5,655 nucleotides of DNA from UBA2108 sp002713215 (GTDB taxonomy: Bacteria; Bacteroidota; Bacteroidia; Flavobacteriales_G; Salibacteraceae), in the NCBI GenBank assembly GCA_937891015.1, contig CALAPY010000075.1:1-5655 (forward strand), in the 5' to 3' direction. This document shows positions 1-5,354 of this stretch, piece by piece. Within the stretch, counting starts at the first letter, position 1, and each line of letters begins with the position of its first letter. The notes below the pieces were generated by a model. The model saw only the letters and a list, made by a program, of their open reading frames with translations. It made no database searches and had not been told where the DNA came from. Both the position numbers and the translations under genes were made by a program.

Positions 1-1385
1 TTAGCAAAACCGACACCTTTATTAATATGATTCAAATTGATGCTGCACCCATGGTTAATCTGGGTAATGATACTTCGGCGTGCCTTGGAGATAGCTTACA
101 CATCAATATTTTATCCAGTATTCCTTTCAGTTTCCATTGGAATGATAGCTCTAGTTTGAGTCACTTAAACCTTAAAAGATCAGGTTATTATTGGCTGGAA
201 GCTTCCAATGCTTGTGGCAAGAGCAGGGATTCGATCTTTATAAAAAATTTATTTAACGATTCACTAGACCTTGGAAATGACACGGTTATCTGCAAGGGAA
301 ATAGCTTGCGGTTATTCACACCTGATACCATTTCAAGCTACTTGTGGAATAATGGTGATACGGCCTTTCAATCTTCATTTTCGAGCCCAGGTAAGGTTTG
401 GTTACAGAAAACTAATATTTGCGGTACGATAAAAGATTCCATTGTATTGACAGTTCTTACTTCTCCGAAAATTGAACTTGGACCTGATACAACCATTTGC
501 AGCACGAGTCCTATATTTATTGGTGATGTGAGTCGCTCGCTGTATTCCACTTATCTGTGGAATACCGGTCGTACAACCCATAGGATTTTTGTTTCAAGAG
601 TAGGTCAATATTCGGTGATAGAAAAGAATAAGTGCGGTAGTATAACCGACTCTATATTTATTAGTTTGGATATCAGTTTGGTGGTGGGCTTACCACAGGA
701 TACTACTGTTTGTAAAGGTGATTCGATGCTGTTAAAACCCAATTCGATTTATCCGAATTATTTCTGGAGTACCGGCTCCGTTGATTCTTCGATATGGATA
801 TCGAACCCTGGCATGTATACCTTGACTTCAACCAATGCATGCGGTAGCAGGTTCGATTCGTTTACATTGGGCAATTATACTCCCGTTAAGCCGGTTATAA
901 GTCGAGTCGGGGATACCTTAGTTTCAACCAAATCAAAGGTTTATCAATGGCATTTTAATGGAACAGTGTTAAGTGGTGACACCAATCAACGTTTGCCCAT
1001 TGACACAATAGGCAGGTATAAGGTTTATGTTACCGACTCCAACGGTTGCCAGGCTAATTCTGTAGATACCCTTATTTCAATTATTTATAAGGATACGGTT
1101 GGAGTAGGTTTTAATAAACTAGGCAGCAGTTTTATTGACTTGAATTATAGGGTATATCCTAATCCGACTAATGACTTCGTGATTGTGGAACTGAGGAGCA
1201 AGGAAAAGGTTGATTTGGAAGTGCTGGATGCCAAAGGTGCCGTTGTAATTCGAAGAAGTATTGAATCAAAAAACAGGCTTCATAAGGAACGATTGGAGCT
1301 GCATGGGCTTACTCCAGGCTCCTATGTAGTGAGGCTTAGTAATGGACAATCCATTCGGTATTTTAGATTACAAAAAACTGAATAG
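1..1385 (+). CDS. Secreted repeat protein with T9SS C-terminal sorting domain (5'-truncated by window edge)
   Basis: The frame is open from base 3 and stops with TAG at 1383-1385. The first ATG (27) is internal: the eight codons before it read SKTDTFIN, which matches the end of each following repeat (SRDSIFIK, SITDSIFI). The true start therefore lies off the left edge. Counting from Met27, four repeats of about 70 residues begin at L12 (LGNDT), L82 (LGNDT), L151 (LGPDT) and L222 (LPQDT). Each has a Cys shortly after the start, a W(N/S)xxS/G centre, a G-Y/W strand and an N-x-C-G turn, giving Cys pairs 19/63, 89/132, 158/203 and 229/272. A fifth, degenerate unit spans about 285-350 with only C341. 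This is the Ig-like repeat style common in Bacteroidota surface proteins. Residues about 373-452 (YPNP at 377-380, LEVLDAKG, GLTPGSYVVRL, FRLQK) form a type A T9SS sorting domain, so the protein is probably exported and attached or released at the surface. Ligand and function are unknown. It converges on the dinB-like gene with a 4-base gap. Confidence 0.9.
   Translation, partial: SKTDTFINMIQIDAAPMVNLGNDTSACLGDSLHINILSSIPFSFHWNDSSSLSHLNLKRSGYYWLEASNACGKSRDSIFIKNLFNDSLDLGNDTVICKGNSLRLFTPDTISSYLWNNGDTAFQSSFSSPGKVWLQKTNICGTIKDSIVLTVLTSPKIELGPDTTICSTSPIFIGDVSRSLYSTYLWNTGRTTHRIFVSRVGQYSVIEKNKCGSITDSIFISLDISLVVGLPQDTTVCKGDSMLLKPNSIYPNYFWSTGSVDSSIWISNPGMYTLTSTNACGSRFDSFTLGNYTPVKPVISRVGDTLVSTKSKVYQWHFNGTVLSGDTNQRLPIDTIGRYKVYVTDSNGCQANSVDTLISIIYKDTVGVGFNKLGSSFIDLNYRVYPNPTNDFVIVELRSKEKVDLEVLDAKGAVVIRRSIESKNRLHKERLELHGLTPGSYVVRLSNGQSIRYFRLQKTE
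60..880 (+). repeat. Four tandem ~70-residue protein repeats (LGNDT...C...NxCG units)
   Basis: The repeat starts fall at about 60, 270, 477 and 690, a spacing close to 210 bases. The units are conserved in protein motif (LGxDTxxC at the start, NxCGxxxDS at the end) but differ clearly in DNA. They look like an old duplication rather than a recent copy-number expansion. More copies probably lie upstream of the window, because the first visible codons are the end of another unit. Confidence 0.8.
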
Positions 1386-1389
1386 ACCG

Positions 1390-1845
1390 TCAGTTCTCCA
1401 CACTTGTTCTTGTTACGTATATGTAGTCGGTGATTAACGGACGAATTCCCAGGGAACGTAGTTCAGACATTAACTGGCCTCGGTGGTGCGTAAAGTGGTT
1501 GGCCACCTGAAATAGAATCTGAGCCACCGTATTTTTAAACGCTTTGCCCTTGGCGTTTTTATAACTATCTGTTTCGTCAAAGTCCTTGGTGTCAATCAGT
1601 TTAATGGTTTTATCAAAGTTTTCCTTGTCCATTATTTTAAGTTGTTCCAACGGATGAACAACGTTGGGATCAATAAAGGGTTTTCCTTCCATCCTTTCAT
1701 TCCAGAGTTGGTTAGCTAAAATGGAATGGCTTATCAGGAAACGGCATCGATCCGAAATTCGGTCTTCGTGCTGAATCAGGTAGTCAATAATTTTTTGATT
1801 GATTTCGTGATGGTAGGCGAACATTTCTTTGTAAAAGTTTTTCAT
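1390..1845 (-). CDS. DinB/YfiT-family putative metal-dependent protein
   Basis: This 151-residue protein has the normal length for a DinB-fold four-helix protein. His40 (in SHSILANQLW) and the pair His117/His121 in NHFTHHRGQL match the three-histidine metal site of the DinB superfamily, in which the HxxxHRGQ signature of the third helix is the best landmark. Family members bind divalent metal. Some are thiol-dependent transferases (bacillithiol, mycothiol or glutathione users), but most, including this one, have no assigned substrate. No signal peptide is visible, so it is probably cytoplasmic. The start ATG (complement of 1843-1845) gives a full N-terminal helix, and no Shine-Dalgarno sequence is evident, as is usual in this phylum. 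Its stop is 4 bases from the stop of the convergent repeat-protein gene, with no terminator hairpin between them. The TIR gene lies 182 bases upstream in the same direction. I saw no CAAANNTA (reversed TAnnTTTG) in that gap, so it has no promoter I can point to. Confidence 0.88.
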   Translation of the reverse strand: MKNFYKEMFAYHHEINQKIIDYLIQHEDRISDRCRFLISHSILANQLWNERMEGKPFIDPNVVHPLEQLKIMDKENFDKTIKLIDTKDFDETDSYKNAKGKAFKNTVAQILFQVANHFTHHRGQLMSELRSLGIRPLITDYIYVTRTSVEN

Positions 1846-2027
1846 GATTCTAAATTAATACGATTTTGAATTCTATACCTCTATTAAGGATAAGGAGGAA
1901 AACTTTATTCGATCGGATTATAAAGCCGTAGGAGTGTGGAAGGTAAAACCTCATGATACAATTGTACGGTAACACGGGGGTAGTATCTCTAAGGGTATGT
2001 TTCCTTAAACTTAGTTGGCGGTGGTTT
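1846..2027. other. Intergenic gap between dinB-like and TIR genes with CTTAG/CTAAG inverted motifs
   Basis: The gap has no convincing gene. TAAGG (1990-1994) and CCTTA (2003-2007) form a 5-bp stem with an 8-base loop. CTAAG (1989-1993) and CTTAG (2010-2014) are nested around it. The stretch 2001-2017 contains two 9-base words (CCTTAAACT at 2003-2011 and ACTTAGTTG at 2009-2017) that recur in the motif cluster upstream of the TIR gene. The stem could end TIR transcription, but there is no run of T after it on the - strand, so terminator status is doubtful. An AAGGAGG word on the + strand (1892-1898) has no reading frame behind it. Confidence 0.4.
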
Positions 2028-3044
2028 TTATTCTTCTAATCTGTCAAAATAGCTCATCATCATATGAGGAATTTCTCTCATGTACATTCTATATTCTTTT
2101 CTCACCCCATAATATTCTCTCATCATTGGGTGTTCAACGGTAAATTCCATAAGGTGCTTAAAATCAGATATTGCTTCTTGTTTTTTCTCCTTGCTTGAAT
2201 GAGATTTGAGAATGTCTAATAATTCTTTTCCTGTATCATAAATCCAAGGAAAATCTTTTTTGAAGAAACTTAAAGCTATTAGGAATCCATAATGTTTTGA
2301 ATTAGAACCTGGCATCATATGTATCAATTCTTTAATCATCATTGGATGAAATTTTCGAGACATTCTCCAGAAATCAGAATCCTGATTGTGTCGGACAAAA
2401 TTCCTTTGTTCTTGCAGATTTTGACTTATATACTCTATTGTTTCCAGAAGTTTAGAGTCTGGATTTCGAAGTAATTTTTGATTACTTCTTGCAAGATCAA
2501 GGATCTCTTCTAAAATTTCAGATGTATAGCCATTTTGTTCTTCTTCCTTTGGCACTTCATCATTTACGTCTTTTAGTTTGTTTAGCTCTTCTTCTAAAGT
2601 CGGATACCAAACTTCAAAAGCCTTTTCAAGTCTTGCATCAGCAATGGCAAGTTCTCCACACGCTTTATTAAGTGTCTTAACCAATTTTTTAATGTCTTCT
2701 TTTTGAAAAATGGTGGATTGAAACTGTAGTATTGGTCCATCAACTTCTGACCTTTTAATGTCAAACAAGAAGGGGCTAACAAAGGACTTATCCATTGTTT
2801 TCGATAATGCTCCTGCTTCAAAAGAAAGCCAAGGTGCGTTTAGGTTTTCCTTTGTTACACATAAAATACCGAAAGTAGAATCTTCAAGTTCGGTTGCTAT
2901 GTCAGTACTCCATCTTGCACCTTTATCTATATCTTCTGATGATACGTATGGAACAATCGATTGAATGACGGAAGGAAGCCAGTCTCGGTAAACCAATGCT
3001 ACCTTATGACTTTTGTTTCCTGACCAGCTTATAAATACTTTCAT
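2028..3044 (-). CDS. TIR-domain protein, putative NAD-hydrolysing effector with uncharacterised C-terminal domain
   Basis: This is a 338-residue protein. Residues 1-130 are a bacterial TIR domain: first strand KVFISWS (2-8), helix KVALVYRDWLP (14-24), the SSEDIDKGARW loop (35-45), strand FGILCVT (58-64), then PWLSFEAGALSK (71-82), strand VSPFLFDI (89-96) and a helix near 115-130. W72-x-x-x-E76 fits the WxxxE catalytic-glutamate context of NAD-cleaving TIRs such as SARM1, so NADase or cyclic-ADPR-forming activity is plausible but unproven. An acidic linker (about 150-170) leads to a probable coiled coil (about 174-215). The remaining helical region (about 224-338) is rich in Met and His (HPMM at 233-236 and 305-308, PHMMM at 326-330), and I do not recognise it. 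No signal peptide or membrane segment is seen. One 60-base line counted by hand is about 30% G+C and another about 38%, against about 48% for a line of the right-hand gene, which suggests acquisition by transfer. Stand-alone TIR proteins are candidate anti-phage effectors, but no partner gene is visible. Confidence 0.9.
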   Translation of the reverse strand: MKVFISWSGNKSHKVALVYRDWLPSVIQSIVPYVSSEDIDKGARWSTDIATELEDSTFGILCVTKENLNAPWLSFEAGALSKTMDKSFVSPFLFDIKRSEVDGPILQFQSTIFQKEDIKKLVKTLNKACGELAIADARLEKAFEVWYPTLEEELNKLKDVNDEVPKEEEQNGYTSEILEEILDLARSNQKLLRNPDSKLLETIEYISQNLQEQRNFVRHNQDSDFWRMSRKFHPMMIKELIHMMPGSNSKHYGFLIALSFFKKDFPWIYDTGKELLDILKSHSSKEKKQEAISDFKHLMEFTVEHPMMREYYGVRKEYRMYMREIPHMMMSYFDRLEE

Positions 3045-3120
3045 TCCGTTTATTTTAAATTACCCCAAACCCGCTTTTTTGATTCATTCAAGGACATTCT
3101 TAGTTCAAGTTTTCCTCTTC

Positions 3121-3152
3121 CAAACCTAGCCCACAATAGCCCTTAAAACAAG
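3121..3152 (-). promoter_or_regulatory. Predicted Bacteroidota-type promoter for the TIR gene
   Basis: Read on the - strand, TTG (3151-3149), exactly 20 bases, then TAGGTTTG (3128-3121) match the flavobacterial promoter form TTG-N17-23-TAnnTTTG, including all fixed bases of the -7 element. Transcription would start near 3114 and leave a leader of about 70 bases before the TIR start at 3044. The site is found by pattern only. Confidence 0.55.
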
Positions 3153-3175
3153 GAGGTAAATGCAGTAGGGGAAAC

Positions 3176-3268
3176 ATGGCCGAAGAATATTTAAGGGTGG
3201 GTTGGAGTAGGAGAACAGCTTATAACTTGGTTTTAGCAGCTGTTCGGGAAGAAGGTGAACTGCCTTAA
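3176..3268 (+). CDS. Tiny hypothetical frame (30 residues), doubtful
   Basis: ATG at 3176 and TAA at 3266-3268 give a 30-residue frame containing GWSRRTAYNLVLAAVREEG, which has the flavour of a helix-turn-helix recognition helix. A purine-rich stretch (AGGGGAAAC) precedes the start, and a perfect AAGGAGGT word lies further up at 3150-3157, ahead of ATG-CAG-TAG (3160-3168). The frame overlaps the first element of the AACTAAGG cluster at its stop. It could be a short leader peptide, a remnant of a DNA-binding gene or chance. Length alone gives no support. Confidence 0.15.
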   Translation: MAEEYLRVGWSRRTAYNLVLAAVREEGELP

Positions 3269-3326
3269 ACTAAGGCAAACCCCAATAAAACTAAGGTATC
3301 ACTTAGTTGAACTAAGGCATGCCTTA
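3261..3326. promoter_or_regulatory. Operator-like cluster: AACTAAGG repeated every 21 bp within nested palindromes
   Basis: Three direct copies of AACTAAGG occur in the 9-mers at 3267-3275, 3288-3296 and 3309-3317, exactly 21 bp apart, or two helical turns. They are embedded in perfect inverted repeats: GCCTTA-aac-TAAGGC (3262-3276), CTTAGTT-g-AACTAAG (3302-3316) and the 14-bp palindrome TAAGGCATGCCTTA (3313-3326). The heptamer TGCCTTA/TAAGG(C/T)A occurs five times in 66 bases. Helical phasing plus dyad symmetry is the usual signature of cooperative binding by a dimeric protein. The cluster lies about 110 bases upstream of the TIR promoter candidate and about 415 bases upstream of the propeller gene, so the target is uncertain. 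Confidence 0.5.
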
Positions 3327-3401
3327 TAAATTTTAAGCGGTCTTTGTTTAACAAGGGGCTGTAAAGTAGTCCGGTAGGGGGATGCCGCAATTTTACTTAA
3401 C

Positions 3402-3421
3402 ATTACAAGCCTGTAATTTTT
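3402..3421 (+). terminator. Weak intrinsic-terminator-like hairpin
   Basis: ATTACA (3402-3407), loop AGCC and TGTAAT (3412-3417) form a 6-bp AU-rich stem that runs into five T's (3417-3421). It directly follows another possible hairpin, GTAAAGT (3361-3367) with ATTTTAC (3390-3396). It could end a short + strand transcript starting in the 3176-3330 area. The stem is weak, so this is tentative. Confidence 0.25.
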
Positions 3422-3551
3422 GCCCTTTTACGCATTTCCTAAACATGGAACAACATTTTTTACTTCCTTTGAGCTTATTAACCCATTAAGCAAAAACGAA
3501 AGAAAAGGAACGTATACCTTACATATAAGATATAGATAGCGGAAGCTGTTT

Positions 3552-3667
3552 TTTGTAAAGTCAAAAACTGGTAAATTTTAATACAAAAACAAGAATAGCC
3601 GAAGCTCGTGCCGTGGCGCGGGTCGGTTTGTTTTTGTAGGGGTATACCAGTACCTTGACTTTGCAGA
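3552..3667 (+). ncRNA. Candidate structured RNA: 116-base near-continuous hairpin (imperfect inverted repeat)
   Basis: Left and right halves pair along nearly the whole length. The stems are 3552-3564 with 3655-3667 (13 pairs), ACTGGTA 3567-3573 with TACCAGT 3645-3651 (7), 3575-3579 with 3639-3643 (5, four of them G-U), and TACAAAAACAA 3582-3592 with 3628-3638 (11, perfect). Further in are 3598-3602 with 3623-3627 (5) and 3605-3611 with 3616-3622 (7), closed by the tetraloop CGTG (3612-3615). About 48 pairs form, nine of them G-U when the + strand is the RNA. The complementary strand would have A-C mismatches at those positions, so the fold favours a + strand transcript. A T6 run lies 17 bases beyond the stem. 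Alternatives are a decayed MITE-like mobile element or a 5' leader of the propeller gene. I do not recognise an RNA family, and no reverse transcriptase is present to make it a retron. Confidence 0.4.
3633..3663 (+). promoter_or_regulatory. Possible promoter of the beta-propeller gene
   Basis: TTTG (3633-3636), 19 bases, then TGACTTTG (3656-3663) resembles the Bacteroidota TTTG-N19-20-TAnnTTTG pattern with one mismatch in the fixed TA. It would start transcription near 3670 and give a leader of about 70 bases to the ATG at 3742. Both elements sit inside the right arm of the long inverted repeat, so they may owe their form to that structure instead. Confidence 0.25.
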
Positions 3668-3741
3668 TTGTATTCGCGCCTGCTTTTTTATAAAAACTCA
3701 AGAACAACCTAGATTGAATGGATACGTTATTACCATAGAAA

Positions 3742-5178
3742 ATGAAATGTTACATAACATACCTATTGTTATTATTTAGCCTGGCTGGTCACGCCCAAAA
3801 CTGGCAATACATTGACAGCCTTAGCGCCTGGCCCAACCCCAAGTTTATGTACGTCGATACCCTGCAGGATCGTTTGTACCTGGGAGGAGCCTTTGAAGAC
3901 AACAACGGGCAGATTATGAGCCAATTGTTTTATTACGACGGTTATAAAACGCACAACATAGATACCTTGTCCTTACCCAGGCAACCGGGTAGAACCCTCT
4001 GTATGACCCGCTACAAAGGAGAACTGTATGTGGGAGGAGATTTTTTTAATTTGGGTAAAACCTATACCCGAACCAACTCCCTGGCCAAAATGGACCACGA
4101 CACCTTTGTAACGGTCAATCCCATTCAACACGGTATAGGCAACTGGAGTATCTACGACATGGTGGAATACAAGGGCAAACTCATTTTGGGTTTTTCGGGA
4201 GACAGTATGGGTGGCGTAAAAAGCCGGGGAATCGTTAGTTACGATGGGAGTAATTATGAATCTCTCGGAGGGGGAGTTTTACACAATGATGATTCTCCTT
4301 CAATAAATTCCCTGTCTGTTTATAAAGACAGATTGTATGCCGCTGGGAGTTTCTATGTGAAAATTGGAACTTCTTTCGACTACACAACCAGTAATTTTCA
4401 GGTATGGGATGAAGGAAGTCAACAATGGGGCATTGTTGATGGCTGGAAAGGAGGACACTTTGCCTTTATTAATGAAATGATTGAATATAAGGGCGACCTC
4501 TACCTGATGGGAAGGTTTAAAACCAATGACAATGCCATAGCCAACGACATTGTTCGTTTTGATGGCACTTACTTTTATTCGGTAGGTAAAGGTTGTGGCA
4601 TGGCCCAAATATATAACGCCGTTGTATATAACGATGAACTATACGTTTGTGGACCCTTCCGCGAAATGGATGGTATGGTGGCCAATGGCCTGGCCAAGTG
4701 GAACGGAAAACGATGGTGTACCATTAGTAAGGATGTGTTTTTATACTCATCACAGATTCCCAGGCTCGAAGACATTGCTTTCTATCACGATACGCTTTTT
4801 GTTTATGGGGGATTTAATCATATCAACAGCGATTCCATAAAAACCCTGGCCAAATGGGTGGGCGATAGCAGTATGACCGATTTTTGTGCATCCCCCGCAA
4901 AGCAAGATACCGCCAACTACAACCTTTCGGTGGAAAGCCTGGTATCGCACAACCCAAACTGGAAGGTTTTTCCTAACCCGGCTCAGCGGATCATTACCCT
5001 GGAATTAGAAAACCTAAATAGCAAAAAAGAAGTGAAAGTGATAGATGCCTCGGGCCGGAAGGTGATTTGGGGCGTGGTGCAACAACCCATCTCCACGCTA
5101 AACTTGGAAGGGCTGAACCCGGGTATTTATATTTTACAAATAGAAGGATATGGAAGTAAACGTATACTGGTAAACTAG
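3742..5178 (+). CDS. Secreted seven-repeat beta-propeller-like protein with T9SS C-terminal sorting domain
   Basis: This is a complete 478-residue protein. Residues 1-18 are a signal peptide: Lys2, a hydrophobic core (YLLLLFSLAG) and a probable cleavage after GHA18, before QNW. Residues about 36-382 contain seven similar units with the core Y-x-(G/D)-x-L-Y-x-x-G-x-F, at about 41-51, 91-101, 143-151, 194-204, 249-259, 296-306 and 348-358. Several are followed by an (L/F)xxWDG- or AKW-type strand. Seven such units suggest a seven-bladed propeller, a fold used for binding or scaffolding; no catalytic residues stand out. Cys326 and Cys382 might pair. Residues about 407-478 (WKVFPNPAQ, VKVIDASGRKV, LEGLNPGIYILQI, ending KRILVN) are a type A T9SS sorting domain that directs export across the outer membrane. 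The start at 3742 gives a full signal peptide; upstream stops in the leader (for example TAG at 3736-3738) fit this choice. The gene is divergent from the TIR gene and G+C-richer than it. The ligand is unknown. Confidence 0.92.
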   Translation: MKCYITYLLLLFSLAGHAQNWQYIDSLSAWPNPKFMYVDTLQDRLYLGGAFEDNNGQIMSQLFYYDGYKTHNIDTLSLPRQPGRTLCMTRYKGELYVGGDFFNLGKTYTRTNSLAKMDHDTFVTVNPIQHGIGNWSIYDMVEYKGKLILGFSGDSMGGVKSRGIVSYDGSNYESLGGGVLHNDDSPSINSLSVYKDRLYAAGSFYVKIGTSFDYTTSNFQVWDEGSQQWGIVDGWKGGHFAFINEMIEYKGDLYLMGRFKTNDNAIANDIVRFDGTYFYSVGKGCGMAQIYNAVVYNDELYVCGPFREMDGMVANGLAKWNGKRWCTISKDVFLYSSQIPRLEDIAFYHDTLFVYGGFNHINSDSIKTLAKWVGDSSMTDFCASPAKQDTANYNLSVESLVSHNPNWKVFPNPAQRIITLELENLNSKKEVKVIDASGRKVIWGVVQQPISTLNLEGLNPGIYILQIEGYGSKRILVN

Positions 5179-5330
5179 GAAATGTAAAATGTCAAAAAAA
5201 TAAATGTAAAAAACCTGTTACACTGAGTACTTCGACAGGCTTATTACTAGCTCTGTCGAAATATTTACACTGAGCGTAGCCGAAGTGAAATGTCAAATCT
5301 CAAAGACTGAAGTGTAAAAAGAACAAAAAA
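5179..5330. repeat. Repeat-rich 3' intergenic DNA: AATGT(A/C)AAA motifs and TTACACTGAG direct repeats
   Basis: Five near-identical words AA(A/G)TGT(A/C)AAA lie at 5180-5189, 5187-5196, 5202-5211, 5288-5297 and about 5310-5319. TTACACTGAG is directly repeated at 5218-5227 and 5265-5274. Between the two copies sits a hairpin with stem TTCGACAGGCT (5231-5241) and AGC-t-CTGTCGAA (5249-5260), one bulged T and a 7-base loop. No reading frame is credible here, and no clear + strand terminator is seen directly after the propeller gene. The 5231-5260 hairpin could serve but lacks a T run. Confidence 0.6.
5268..5287 (+). repeat. Dispersed palindromic word CACTGAGCGTAGCCGAAGTG
   Basis: The 20-base word has CACT and AGTG ends that pair; the stem extends outward through ATTTa/AAAT with one bulged A. 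Words of this type (xxCTGAGCGxAGxCGAAGxx) are, from general knowledge, abundant intergenic repeats in Bacteroidota. A related word lies at 5582-5600. Confidence 0.6.
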
Positions 5331-5354
5331 GCCGCTTTGCTGGAACAAAGCGGC
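5331..5354 (-). terminator. Strong intrinsic terminator for leftward transcription
   Basis: GCCGCTTTG (5331-5339) and CAAAGCGGC (5346-5354) form a perfect 9-bp stem with a 6-base loop. On the - strand the stem is followed immediately by six T's (complement of the A run 5325-5330). On the + strand it is followed by CTTAGA, which is a poor T tract. It therefore mainly ends a transcript coming from the right, although no gene on that strand lies between it and the window edge. Confidence 0.8.

Larger units (their letters stand above)
3045..3741. other. 697-base intergenic region between divergent TIR and beta-propeller genes
   Basis: There is no convincing protein gene in any frame. From left to right it holds a TIR promoter candidate (3121-3152), a perfect AAGGAGGT word followed by a two-codon frame, a 30-codon frame (3176-3268) and a phased motif cluster (3261-3326). 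Next come hairpins at 3361-3396 and 3402-3417, the latter followed by T's. A GNRA-type hairpin follows, with stem 3534-3540/3545-3551, loop GGAA and then T's. Last are a 116-base hairpin (3552-3667) and a T6 run (3684-3689) next to a 4-bp GCAG/CTGC stem. The amount of secondary structure is well above what a plain divergent promoter region needs. Confidence 0.7.

Noticed and set aside
1953..2039. A 28-codon + strand frame in the dinB-TIR gap
   Set aside because: It is short, overlaps the end of the TIR gene, lacks a nearby start signal and has a low-complexity hydrophobic tail.
2594..2821. Other-frame reading frames inside the TIR gene, e.g. this 75-codon - strand frame and a 68-codon + strand frame at 2758-2964
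   Set aside because: They lie wholly within a clearly coding gene and their translations show no family features.
2028..3044. Thoeris ThsB, CBASS TIR-SAVED or Pycsar TIR effector
   Set aside because: No ThsA-like SLOG/SIR2 gene or nucleotide cyclase is visible, and the C-terminal half has no features of a SAVED or cyclic-nucleotide-binding domain. Only the TIR domain itself is supported.
3552..3667. Retron ncRNA (msr/msd) beside a TIR effector
   Set aside because: No reverse transcriptase gene is present in the window and the hairpin lacks a recognisable msr/msd layout. The TIR gene is also on the other strand.
4300..4950. Several antisense and +2-frame reading frames inside the propeller gene
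   Set aside because: They are shadows of a well-supported coding frame with intact repeats throughout.
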